Assembly (NCBI GenBank): GCA_964485235.1
Contig: CAZAIO010000038.1
Coordinates: 1 to 21,518, forward strand
Direction of reading: 5' to 3'
DNA length: 21,518 nt
Origin: CAZAIO01 sp964485235
GTDB taxonomy: Bacteria; Chloroflexota; Dehalococcoidia; GIF9; UBA5629
Shown here: positions 14,016-21,518 of the stretch, piece by piece
Numbering within the stretch: position 1 is the first letter of the stretch
Layout of the letters: each line of letters begins with the position of its first letter
Position numbers and translations under genes: made by a program
Notes under the pieces: model-generated
The model's database searches: none
The model's input: only the letters and a program-made list of their open reading frames with translations
Told to the model about the DNA's origin: nothing

Positions 14016-15464
14016 GTGACGGATGCAATGATAGAAACCGATATAGTCGTAATAGGCAGCGGCGGTACAGGTATGGCCGCGGCATTAACAGCGGCGCAGG
14101 GCGGGGCGAAAGTAATCCTTTTTGAAAAGCAGCGCTCGCTTGGCGGAACGTCCAACTTTTTTGAAGGGACGTTTGCAGTCGAGAGTGAAATGCAGCGCGA
14201 ACGTTATATCACATATAGTCGCGACGAGGCGTTTAAAAACATAATGGAATTCAGTCACTGGAAGGCGAATGCCCGTCTGGTACGGGCTTTTGTAAATGAG
14301 TCTGCAGCCACGATAAGCTGGCTTATTGAGCAGGGTGTCGAATTTATCGATGCTGCTATCAATATGCCCGGTGCTCCCCGTACCTACCATATGATCAAAG
14401 GATATGGAGAAGCAGTGATAAAAGCGCTTGCGCTTAAGGCCAAGGAGAAAGGAGTCGATATCAGGCTGGCGACACCAGTCACAAAAATCCTTAAAGAGGG
14501 CGGGAAGATCACGGGAGTTGTCGCTGAAGGTGAAAACGGGGAAATACAGGTGAAATGCAAGGCAGTCATTATCGGTACCGGAGGATATGCGAACAACAAG
14601 GAATGGATCAAGAAGTATGCACATCTGGATCTGGGAGTTAATCTTCAGGTTATCGGCAATACCGATAAAATGGGCGATGGCATTCGCATGGCGTGGGAGA
14701 TAGGTGCTGACGAAGAAGGGCTCGGGACTATAGAAGTATTTCGTTCCGGACCTGTTGGGCCTGACTTCTCGCCGAAAGGAGCTCTGGAATTCCCGACACA
14801 GCAACCCGACCTGTGGGTAGATGTCAACGGATTGAGATTTTGCGATGAAGGAATCGCTTTCTTTGATACATCGATAGGTAATGCGAACGCCAGATATAAG
14901 GAAGGGTATACATTCAGCATTTTCGACGATTCCATAATACAGCGGATACATGAAAAGGGAGTCGACCGGAGTATAGCATCTGAGAACTTACCGGGCGCCA
15001 AACCCGTCGATTTCGATAAGGAATTAAAGAAAGCCCTTGAAAAAAATACCGGCGATGTGTTCATGGCGGACTCAATAGAAGAACTTGCAGGAAAGCTCAA
15101 TATCGATCCTGCCGTGTTGAAAGCGACTGTCGAGGAATATAACAGCTTCTGCGCCAGGGGGCATGACGATCTTTTTGCGAAGGAACAGAAATATCTCTGG
15201 CCGCTTAAAGGTCCTAAATTTTATGCCGTAAAAGCGCGTACCGTTTTCCTGGGGACGAAAGGCGGAATAAAAGTCAACGAAAGGCTTGAAGTGGTTGATA
15301 AAAAGGGAAAAGCCATTCCAGGACTATATGCCGGAGGCTACGATGCCGGTGGACTCTACGGAGATAGCTATTGTATTAATGTTGCATCGGGAACATCATC
15401 GGCTTTTGCCGTTAACTCAGGCCGCATTGGTGCTAAAAACGCGTTGAAGTATATTGGCAAATAA
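14016..15464 (+). CDS. FAD_binding_2-family flavoprotein reductase
   Basis: A 482-residue flavoprotein related to fumarate, urocanate and 3-ketosteroid redox enzymes. Residues 9-19, DIVVIGSGGTG, bind FAD ADP, FEKQRSLGGTSN follows, and IIGTGGYANN is the second FAD contact. The C-terminal flavin segment from 436 reads GLYAGGYDAGGLYGDSY. In fumarate reductases the active site has HHTMGG and NRLGG signatures. Here the first site reads VFLGTKGG (410-417), without His, and the second lacks NR, so fumarate is an unlikely substrate. There is no heme or signal sequence, so the enzyme should be cytoplasmic. The start is GTG (14016), with GGAGG six nt upstream. It probably receives electrons from the two preceding proteins. 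The substrate is unknown; an enoate or cyclic ketone is a reasonable guess. Confidence 0.85.
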   Translation: MTDAMIETDIVVIGSGGTGMAAALTAAQGGAKVILFEKQRSLGGTSNFFEGTFAVESEMQRERYITYSRDEAFKNIMEFSHWKANARLVRAFVNESAATISWLIEQGVEFIDAAINMPGAPRTYHMIKGYGEAVIKALALKAKEKGVDIRLATPVTKILKEGGKITGVVAEGENGEIQVKCKAVIIGTGGYANNKEWIKKYAHLDLGVNLQVIGNTDKMGDGIRMAWEIGADEEGLGTIEVFRSGPVGPDFSPKGALEFPTQQPDLWVDVNGLRFCDEGIAFFDTSIGNANARYKEGYTFSIFDDSIIQRIHEKGVDRSIASENLPGAKPVDFDKELKKALEKNTGDVFMADSIEELAGKLNIDPAVLKATVEEYNSFCARGHDDLFAKEQKYLWPLKGPKFYAVKARTVFLGTKGGIKVNERLEVVDKKGKAIPGLYAGGYDAGGLYGDSYCINVASGTSSAFAVNSGRIGAKNALKYIGK

Positions 15465-15472
15465 GTTGTAGT

Positions 15473-15523
15473 AAAACGGCGGGCGTGAAGGAAAATCTCA
15501 TTTATCGGGTCCGCCGTTTTTTT
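15473..15523 (+). terminator. Strong rho-independent terminator
   Basis: AAAACGGCGG (15473-15482) and CCGCCGTTTT (15511-15520) pair over 10 bp, extendable by a G-U and a C-G pair, followed by seven T (15517-15523). It ends the flavoprotein transcript. Because the stem also carries TTTT on the minus strand, it may also stop transcription coming from the convergent MarR gene. A smaller repeat, GGGTA/TACCC at 15535-15550, lies between it and the MarR stop. Confidence 0.92.
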
Positions 15524-15616
15524 AGGCGAAAGTCGGGTAAAGAGCTACCCTTTGATTAGAGTGTTACATCGTTCTATTGTTGAGGCTTCATGTACCTGCG
15601 AAAACAGAATTAGAGA

Positions 15617-16132
15617 TTATGCGCCGTTCGTTATTTCGATTTCATTCATTATATCGACAATTCTGCTACGCATCCGTTCGGTCATATTTAAGAATTGTTT
15701 TTGTTCGTCCTTTTTTAAACAGGTCAAAACCTCGGGGCCCCACATCTCTCCCTTGGAATATGTCTGTAAAACGTAGTTTAATCCCTCCGCTGTAATCTTG
15801 ATGTAGGTAACTCTGCGATCTTTACCGGTGTGGTCTCTAACGACAAGCCCCTGCTTTTCCAGGTTATCGATTATCTTTGTCATACTGTGTTTGGAACGGT
15901 ACATCATCCGTGCCAATTTGGTAGGTGTCAGGTTATTTTCGCTAATAATCATGTAACGCAAAGCCTGCCCCTGGAGCCGGCTAACCACGTCTTTTTTCAT
16001 CACGATTTCAATGTATCTAATAAGTGTATCCGCAAAGTGAATACATTTTAAAAATTCCAGAGATTCGATTTGTTTGGCAGCTTCCTCTATTTCGCTTACT
16101 GTGGGATTTTTTTTAGCAGCATTTTTTCTCAT
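15617..16132 (-). CDS. MarR-family transcriptional regulator
   Basis: A 171-residue protein with a winged helix-turn-helix of the MarR type at about 55-130: LTPTKLARMMYRSKHSMTKI is the helix pair, then DNLEKQGLVVRDHTGKDRRV is the wing with the conserved D..R motif. N- and C-terminal helices would form the dimer interface. MarR proteins generally repress operons for aromatic or other organic compounds and release on ligand binding. It is convergent with the flavoprotein gene and faces away from HyuAB, so it could serve either. The ribosome site is weak (AAAGG, far from the ATG). Its promoter carries a palindrome, suggesting autoregulation. Confidence 0.88.
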   Translation of the reverse strand: MRKNAAKKNPTVSEIEEAAKQIESLEFLKCIHFADTLIRYIEIVMKKDVVSRLQGQALRYMIISENNLTPTKLARMMYRSKHSMTKIIDNLEKQGLVVRDHTGKDRRVTYIKITAEGLNYVLQTYSKGEMWGPEVLTCLKKDEQKQFLNMTERMRSRIVDIMNEIEITNGA

Positions 16133-16180
16133 GTGTCTATTTTATTGACCTTTACTTAATTTTACAGATAAACCAATGCT

Positions 16181-16209
16181 ATTGTATCACAATGAAAAAT
16201 TATTCACTA
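16181..16209 (-). promoter_or_regulatory. MarR promoter with operator-like palindrome
   Basis: On the minus strand TGATACAAT (extended -10; TACAAT at 16181-16186) is preceded at 17 bp by a weak TAGTGA. The palindrome ATTGT-ATC-ACAAT (16181-16193) lies directly on the -10 box. A MarR dimer bound there would shut off the gene. Confidence 0.5.
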
Positions 16210-16307
16210 TATATAAAGGCGATAAATATAAACTATTACTTTTCGAAATCAGCCAAATATTATTAATCTTATTCAATTCCGGAATAAAAATTATATATAT
16301 TTATATA

Positions 16308-18032
16308 TCAGTGCTTTTCCCTTAATGCGTTCGTCTCTTTTAAATCGACATCCAGCGTCTTCGGATCAATCACCACGCCGTAGTCGGACTTTGCATGTTC
16401 GATGGAAATATAACCATTTAACACGTCCCAGTGAACATCCTCTATTTTTCGTTCGAATGGATTTCCGTATCCGCCTCCGCCGCCTGCGATGATTGTTACG
16501 TTATCACCTTCTTGAAGTGGAACTCCCGACGTCTTCAGTATCTCAAATTCACCTTTTTGTCCGGACTCGATCAAAGCGTAATTTCTCAGGCCCGGTTGCC
16601 CTCCTTCAAAACCCCAGTGTGGAGTCTTGCCCTTTTCAATAAAACTATAGAATATTGCAGGAGTGAGGAGTCGAATTCTGAGACTTGAAGCCGGACCTCC
16701 CCTGTGTTTACCTGCACCGCCGCTATCCTGTACAAACTCCATGTTTTCCACAAAAAGAGGGAACGATGATTCTATTATTTCTGCGGGGATGTTCTTACTT
16801 GCTCCGGCGGGATGATGCATGATATATCCATCGCCGTCGGAATTAATATCCGCTCCCTGCCCTATTATGCTGGGTGTAATGGTTCCCCAGTAGTTACCCG
16901 TTTTGGGGTCCTGTCCGAAAAATCCTTCCCCGATAACGCTTCCGCCGGAATTTGCCGGGATCCTTTCAGGAAGCACTTTATAGAGTGCTCTGTTCACCAG
17001 TTCGAAAATGGTGGCAGCGACATCTCCGGAGAGAAAAGAAGGTGCAGTCGGACCGGCATTGTATACAGATCCCTTCGGAGCAATAACGGTAACCGGTCTG
17101 TTGAAGCCTTCATTTGTGGGCAAGTTCGGAGCCGTCAATGCCTTTACCGCGGACCTTGCCGCTGACAGAGTGGTCACCCAGAGCCCGTTCGATGGGCCGG
17201 GCTGTTCAGGATCTGAGCCGGAGAGATCGATGATGATATCACTTCCTTTGATTGTGACGGTTGCTTTTGTATGGACAAGTTTGTCCAGATCTATTCCATT
17301 GCTGTCCATATCGTCTTCGGCGGTCCATGTTCCGTCCGGGATCTTCTCGATCGCCTGTCTCGTGACACGTTCGCTGTAGTCGTACATTTCTTCGATTATG
17401 GCTTCTATTGTCTCTTTCCCGTATTTGTCCAGCAGTTCAACTATTTGTCTCTCGGCAAACCGGCAGCCGGAAATCTGCGCCTGCATATCTCCCCATACCA
17501 GTTCGGGTGCTCTTGAGTTCCATTTTATTATCGACCAGATATCTGATTGCAGTTTGCCTTTTTTATATAGCTTCAACGGAGGGACACGCAGTCCCTCTTC
17601 GTAGATATTCGTTGCATCGGACGGATAAGTGTTTTTTGCGCCGAGGTCGATCCAGTGTGCTTTCGTGGATGCGTAGCCGAATATTTTCTCTTTATAGAAA
17701 ATCGGCGTAAAAAGCACGGCATCCGATGTATGGGAGCCCGTGATATCGGGCAACGTGGAGATAATCACATCCCCGGGTTCGATATTATCTTTACCGATGA
17801 CATTCAGACAATTGGTGACTGCAGGGCCGAGGCTGCCCAGAAACAGCAACATTCCCTGTGCAGCTTGAGCGATAACGCCGGCTTTTGCATCCAGGATCGC
17901 AAAAGAGCAGTCCATAATCTCGTACATGAACGTAGTTACGCCGGTCCGAAATCCGATTTCCTGCATACCGGTGGCTATCGAAATGAGCTTATTCCTGACA
18001 ACGGCAAAGGTGATGGGATCTACTTTGGACAT
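16308..18032 (-). CDS. Hydantoinase B/oxoprolinase-family subunit (HyuB-like)
   Basis: A 574-residue protein of the HyuB group, which includes the B subunits of N-methylhydantoinase, 5-oxoprolinase, and acetone and acetophenone carboxylases. It begins with PITFAVVRNKLISIATGMQE, the family's usual opening. DITGSHTSDAVLFTP (His101, Asp104) and AHWIDLG (His126, Asp129) followed by EEGLRVPPLKL are the conserved metal/active-site region, and the end reads IIAGGGGGYGNPFER. The ATG follows the HyuA stop directly, and AGGAGGT (18039-18045) lies within the HyuA 3' end. It should form a complex with HyuA for ATP-dependent amide hydrolysis or carboxylation. No carboxylase gamma-type subunit is adjacent, so the reaction stays open. 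Confidence 0.9.
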   Translation of the reverse strand: MSKVDPITFAVVRNKLISIATGMQEIGFRTGVTTFMYEIMDCSFAILDAKAGVIAQAAQGMLLFLGSLGPAVTNCLNVIGKDNIEPGDVIISTLPDITGSHTSDAVLFTPIFYKEKIFGYASTKAHWIDLGAKNTYPSDATNIYEEGLRVPPLKLYKKGKLQSDIWSIIKWNSRAPELVWGDMQAQISGCRFAERQIVELLDKYGKETIEAIIEEMYDYSERVTRQAIEKIPDGTWTAEDDMDSNGIDLDKLVHTKATVTIKGSDIIIDLSGSDPEQPGPSNGLWVTTLSAARSAVKALTAPNLPTNEGFNRPVTVIAPKGSVYNAGPTAPSFLSGDVAATIFELVNRALYKVLPERIPANSGGSVIGEGFFGQDPKTGNYWGTITPSIIGQGADINSDGDGYIMHHPAGASKNIPAEIIESSFPLFVENMEFVQDSGGAGKHRGGPASSLRIRLLTPAIFYSFIEKGKTPHWGFEGGQPGLRNYALIESGQKGEFEILKTSGVPLQEGDNVTIIAGGGGGYGNPFERKIEDVHWDVLNGYISIEHAKSDYGVVIDPKTLDVDLKETNALREKH

Positions 18033-20069
18033 TTATACACCTCCTGTATGGATAATCAAATTGCCCATTTTATCGACATGTAACGTCTGTCCCTTCATAA
18101 CCACCGTAGTATGGAACGGTTCTTCGATAATCGCCGGACCTGAGATAACATTCCCGCAGAGCAGACCGGTCCTCTCGTAGATATCGGTGTCGTGAAATGC
18201 TCCGTCAAGAAAAACTTTTCTCTTCTTCTTTATTGCTGCGGGGGGAATTTCCTTCCCTTCTTCAATCACCCTTCCCTGTATTTCTTTTATCTTCCCGGTT
18301 GCTTTCAGTCTGGCGTTAAGCGTTCTCAGCGGGGCGTTGATCAAATGTCCATACCTTGTCTCGTACAGTCGTTCAAACGTTGAACTTATTTCTTTTTTTA
18401 TCCCGGCTTTTTCCTTCAGTTTTCCGGAAGGAACAGGCGTATCAACATAGTAACGCTGCCCTTCGTAGCAGATATCGAGAGATCGTGCAAATTCTATCGT
18501 GTCTTCTGTCATGCTTTCCGACAGCAGGATTTTCATCGCGTTTTCTTCCATCCCGGTATATATGCCCTCCAGTTCCTGCATATCCATTTCATCCATTGCG
18601 CGATTGTACGCCTGCGCATATGAATGCACTATATTCATTGCGAGGATACCGCGTGCCGAGAAAACGCCCGGAGCGACGGGAATAATTATTCTGGAGATAG
18701 ACATATCCTCTGCCAGATGGGTTGCGAATATGCCTCCGCCGCCGCCGAAAGACATCAAGGTGAAGTCACGAGGGTCCAAACCTTCGCCGATAAGTATTTC
18801 GGTTGTAGCAGTTGTCATACTGTTTCTGGCAACTGCGAGAATACCGGCTGCCGCCTGGTTAATGTCCAGGCCCAGCCTGTCCGCTATCCCCTTTACGCCC
18901 TTTCTCGATAGTTCGATATCGAGACTGAATTCACCACCGACAAAATAGTTGGGATCGATCAGTCCGTTTACAAGAGCTGCATCGGTCACTGTCGGTTCGG
19001 TGCCGCCCGTGTTATACGCCATTGGGCCGGGGTCGGCTCCTGCGCTGTCGGGACCGACTGTGAGAAGCCCTGCTGCATCAACCCGAGCGATACTGCCTCC
19101 CCCTGCACCGATCGGCCGGATATCGACGCCTGCCATCAGCACGGGGAAGCCCATTATCTCACCCTGGTATTTCTCAACATTCATTCCTTCTTTAATGACG
19201 GATACATCAAAGCTGGTCCCGCCTACATCCATAGTGACGACATCTTTAATACCCAGCAATCTGGCCAGGTAGGCCGCACCGGCAGCACCGCCTATGGGGC
19301 CTGACGCAAGCGTATAGATAGCCTTTTCTTTCACTGCTTCGATTCCCAGTACGCCGCTTGGTCCGAGGACCAGCTTCTGGCCACTGAACCCTATATTATA
19401 AAGGTTGGTATTAAGCTTGCTGAGATAGTTCACGACTGCTTTCTCAATATATGCGTTGATTACAGTGGTGCTCGTTCGTTCATATTCCCTGATCTCACGG
19501 GCAATTTGATGGCTCAATGCCAGCGTGGCATCCGGCATTATTTCTGTGACTATTTCGCCCAGCATTTGCTCGTGCACAGGATTTGAATACGAATGTAACA
19601 GACATATTGCAACAGCTTCAACACCGTTTTCCTTTAACTTCTTTACCGCTTCCCGGGCTTGCTTTTCATCGAGCTTCTCGACGATTTCCCCAAGGTGATT
19701 TATCCGCTCATTGACGGGTAATCTCAGGTACCTGGGCACCATCGGCTTGGGTTTTTTCCACATATAATCGTAGAGTTCCTTTTTATTTCCACGAGCCATT
19801 TCAAGAATATCGATAAAACCTCTCGTAGTGAGTAAACCTACTTTGGAACCTTTATGTTGTACGATGGTGTTGATTCCAGCCGTCGTACCGTGAATAAATA
19901 ACGAGACATCGGGTACATCCACATTAATCTTTGTTATGGCATCAATAACGGCCTGCCCTATATCGGAAGGGGTACTCCGGGCTTTGTCCACAATAATTTG
20001 CATGGTGGACTCATCTATATATACTATGTCGGTAAACGTTCCACCAATATCCACGGCAATTCGCTTCAT
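18033..20069 (-). CDS. Hydantoinase A/oxoprolinase-family subunit (HyuA-like)
   Basis: A 678-residue ATPase subunit of the hydantoinase/oxoprolinase/acetone-carboxylase group with an ASKHA (actin/hsp70-like) fold. The phosphate-1 loop is VDIGGTFTDIV (6-16), the second is MDVGGTSFDVSVI (280-292), and glycine-rich turns follow at 320-326 (IGAGGGS) and 440-446 (SFGGGGG). IHGTTAGINTIVQHKG (59-74) is the usual family segment. It probably activates a carbonyl or amide substrate with ATP for the HyuB partner. AAAGGAG lies six nt before the ATG. The length is normal and no motif is lost. The pair lies between a MarR gene and a solute-binding protein gene on the same strand, so an imported amide, cyclic imide or ketone is a plausible substrate. 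Confidence 0.92.
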   Translation of the reverse strand: MKRIAVDIGGTFTDIVYIDESTMQIIVDKARSTPSDIGQAVIDAITKINVDVPDVSLFIHGTTAGINTIVQHKGSKVGLLTTRGFIDILEMARGNKKELYDYMWKKPKPMVPRYLRLPVNERINHLGEIVEKLDEKQAREAVKKLKENGVEAVAICLLHSYSNPVHEQMLGEIVTEIMPDATLALSHQIAREIREYERTSTTVINAYIEKAVVNYLSKLNTNLYNIGFSGQKLVLGPSGVLGIEAVKEKAIYTLASGPIGGAAGAAYLARLLGIKDVVTMDVGGTSFDVSVIKEGMNVEKYQGEIMGFPVLMAGVDIRPIGAGGGSIARVDAAGLLTVGPDSAGADPGPMAYNTGGTEPTVTDAALVNGLIDPNYFVGGEFSLDIELSRKGVKGIADRLGLDINQAAAGILAVARNSMTTATTEILIGEGLDPRDFTLMSFGGGGGIFATHLAEDMSISRIIIPVAPGVFSARGILAMNIVHSYAQAYNRAMDEMDMQELEGIYTGMEENAMKILLSESMTEDTIEFARSLDICYEGQRYYVDTPVPSGKLKEKAGIKKEISSTFERLYETRYGHLINAPLRTLNARLKATGKIKEIQGRVIEEGKEIPPAAIKKKRKVFLDGAFHDTDIYERTGLLCGNVISGPAIIEEPFHTTVVMKGQTLHVDKMGNLIIHTGGV

Positions 20070-20179
20070 AAAGAGCTCCTTTCTATATATGGAAATTGGA
20101 TAGAGTAGATGGTATATTTTTATCCATTGCGAAGTATTGCTTTTACTACGATTTTGTCTGTTTCTACCGATTTTGCACT

Positions 20180-20208
20180 ATTATATAATATTGATTGACG
20201 TTTTTAAA
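20180..20208 (-). promoter_or_regulatory. HyuAB promoter
   Basis: TATAAT (20180-20185) and TTTAAA (20203-20208) on the minus strand are 17 bp apart. An imperfect inverted repeat, TTGACGTTT facing AAACGTTGA (about 20195-20214), covers the -35 box and could be an operator. The leader is about 105 nt. Confidence 0.5.
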
Positions 20209-20395
20209 CGTTGAGATGTTATACAGTCATAAATTTATATATTTTTATTTCATCCTGGAAATCCATTTAGTAAAAATGTTACAGGAGTCAGGCCGAATCC
20301 CCTCTCATGTATGATATAAGGTACTGAATAGAAGCAAGTTTTACATGTCGTTCAGTTCTGCCGGAGGACACATGCATGTTGCTTATATCACCGCT

Positions 20396-20528
20396 AATTG
20401 AACAATGGTTACCTGTGCCTGCTTCATCCGCATTATTTATTGTGCGTTCATCAATTGTTGAGCGAGCAGTGAAATCCGCTCCCGCTGATCAATAATGCCC
20501 TGTACAGCCACGGTAACCATTGTCAATT
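20396..20528. repeat. 133-bp element with long inverted ends
   Basis: The left arm (20396-20421) contains ACAATGGTTACC (20402-20413) and the right arm (20505-20528) contains its exact inverse GGTAACCATTGT (20512-20523). Pairing continues outward (AATTG with CAATT) and inward (GTG-CTG with CAG-CAC), giving arms of about 24 bp with single mismatches around an 83-bp centre. It lies between the second binding-protein gene and hyuA. It could be a miniature inverted-repeat element or a large RNA hairpin. Confidence 0.55.
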
Positions 20529-20555
20529 GTTTTTCGTTATTTCTTATTTCTCTTT

Positions 20556-21518
20556 CTATTTGGCGAAAGGTACCGCATCCAAATAGTAGGACTCGACTTG
20601 TCCGTTGAGAATTCGCGAGCCCGGGAATTTGTCAGGTAAGGAGAAATTATTTGAACCGCATATTTCCATGCCGCCCATATGCCCTGGGCCGAATGCTGTA
20701 TCTATGCTCTTCATATTAATCCATGTATTCGCAACTTCTGTAGTATCGAAACTCTGAGCGGCTTCTATAGCCTGTAACATAGGATATATAGCAAGAAGAG
20801 GAATAATATTGTCCAGGTATATCTGTCGGCCCTGAGCTTTTTCCATCAGCGGGCGAAAGTCTTTTATAATCTGGCTCATATTGTCAGCTATCAAATCGGG
20901 TGTGCCGCTAAAGATATCGGTGGCATATTTCGGGTCGAGCATGTTAATGAGGTCATGGTTGTCACCGAGAGGGCATCCGAGGAATATAGGACCTTTGAAT
21001 CCCAGCTGACGTGCTGCAGTGATAATGCCTTTTGCCCACGGTGTAATGGTAATTACCAGGTCTATTGCATCGGGATTTTTCTGCATTATCTTTGTCACTA
21101 TCGGCAAGAAGTCTTCTGTTGTGACCGGGTAATTTTCTGTGGCGACAACTTTCAAACCGCGAGATGCCGCTTCTTTTTTGCTTATCTCTTCAGGTATTAC
21201 TCCGCCCGGGTCATCGACCCTTAATATTGCCACTGTTTTAACATTCGGATAGTTCTTCACCAGATAACTATATGCAGGGGGAATTTGATACAGGGTGCAG
21301 AAAGTAAAATCATATTTAAAGTCCGGACCAAATTGTGAAGGATCGACAATCATTCCCACACTGCGGATAACCTTTTCTTTCTCGGCAACTGACGACAAAG
21401 CTATATTAGCCGGTGTAAATTGAGGAGCATTCATGAATTTAATGCCTTGTTGCGTAAGCTGATTATATGCCGAAATCGCGCCCTGTGGTGATGACTGGTC
21501 ATCTGTTGATACAATTTC
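20556..21518 (-). CDS. Second branched-chain-amino-acid-type solute-binding protein (partial)
   Basis: The C-terminal 320 residues of a Peripla_BP_6-type binding protein; the N-terminus with its signal sequence lies beyond the right edge. The visible part begins EIVSTDDQSSPQGAISAYNQ, which lines up with EIVAEDDQSSPQGAIAATNA of the protein at 5650-6837, and similarity continues throughout (NYPNVKTVAILRVDDPGG, TPWAKGI, AIEAAQSFDT). The two are paralogues. An internal ATG at 21434 is not a start because the reading frame and the family similarity continue upstream of it. It is on the same strand as hyuAB but separated by 486 bp with a separate promoter. It probably delivers a related organic solute to an ABC importer encoded elsewhere. 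Confidence 0.88.
   Translation of the reverse strand, partial: EIVSTDDQSSPQGAISAYNQLTQQGIKFMNAPQFTPANIALSSVAEKEKVIRSVGMIVDPSQFGPDFKYDFTFCTLYQIPPAYSYLVKNYPNVKTVAILRVDDPGGVIPEEISKKEAASRGLKVVATENYPVTTEDFLPIVTKIMQKNPDAIDLVITITPWAKGIITAARQLGFKGPIFLGCPLGDNHDLINMLDPKYATDIFSGTPDLIADNMSQIIKDFRPLMEKAQGRQIYLDNIIPLLAIYPMLQAIEAAQSFDTTEVANTWINMKSIDTAFGPGHMGGMEICGSNNFSLPDKFPGSRILNGQVESYYLDAVPFAK

Noticed and set aside
14085..14951. 288-codon minus-strand frame opposite the flavoprotein
   Set aside because: Antisense to a conserved flavoprotein with intact FAD motifs; no family resemblance.
21432..21434. ATG as start of the right-hand binding protein
   Set aside because: The frame stays open to the window edge and the upstream residues match the paralogue, so the gene simply continues outside the window.

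Overview
The window reads as ordinary bacterial chromosome from an anaerobe that lives on small organic acids. The genes are a soluble NADH-dehydrogenase-like module, a flavoprotein reductase, a hydantoinase/acetone-carboxylase-type gene pair and periplasmic solute-binding proteins. Promoters are close to the sigma-70 consensus (several TTGACA boxes with 17-bp spacers) and ribosome binding sites are strong. I see no phage, insertion sequence, CRISPR, rRNA or tRNA. The gene repertoire and the GC-rich double hairpin at the left edge suggest an uncultured Chloroflexota (Dehalococcoidia-like) or a Peptococcaceae-type Firmicute. This is a guess from gene content, not a demonstrated taxonomy.

Layout. 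1-191: GC-rich hairpin repeat, no gene. 192-669 (minus): RelE-type toxin and ribbon-helix-helix antitoxin. 755-4935 (minus): a six-gene operon of DUF2178-like membrane protein, XRE regulator, membrane-anchored alpha/beta hydrolase, ABC ATPase and two paralogous ABC-2 permeases. It has a near-consensus promoter with GTATAG half-sites that could be the XRE operator. 5026-5304 (minus): AbrB-type regulator with its own promoter and palindrome. 5650-6837 (minus): branched-chain-amino-acid-type solute-binding protein. 7078-7509 (minus): cupin. 7510-8241: 700 bp without a convincing gene but with a strong hairpin. 8242-8898 (plus): CBS-CBS-ACT protein. 9347-9793 (plus): second cupin, paralogous to the first. 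10092-15464 (plus): NuoF-like protein, a NuoG-GltD fusion and an FAD_binding_2 reductase, closed by a strong terminator. 15617-16132 (minus): MarR regulator with a palindrome on its -10 box. 16308-20069 (minus): HyuB and HyuA homologues. 20396-20528: a hairpin-forming inverted repeat. 20556-21518 (minus): a second solute-binding protein, cut by the right edge.

How it may work together. The most interesting unit is 10092-15464. The first two proteins can pass electrons from NADH through FMN and Fe-S clusters to a GltD-type FAD/NAD(P) module, and the third is a flavoenzyme without the usual fumarate-reductase catalytic residues. I read this as a soluble NAD(P)H-driven reductase for an unidentified organic substrate, possibly bifurcating. 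The two solute-binding proteins and the HyuAB pair could import and activate related acids. The MarR gene between the two blocks is a candidate regulator. These links are inference from position.

Several starts are corrected here: the NuoG-GltD gene appears to begin at a CTG codon (11756), the first cupin at a TTG (7509), the DUF2178 gene at 4935 and the first binding protein at 6837.
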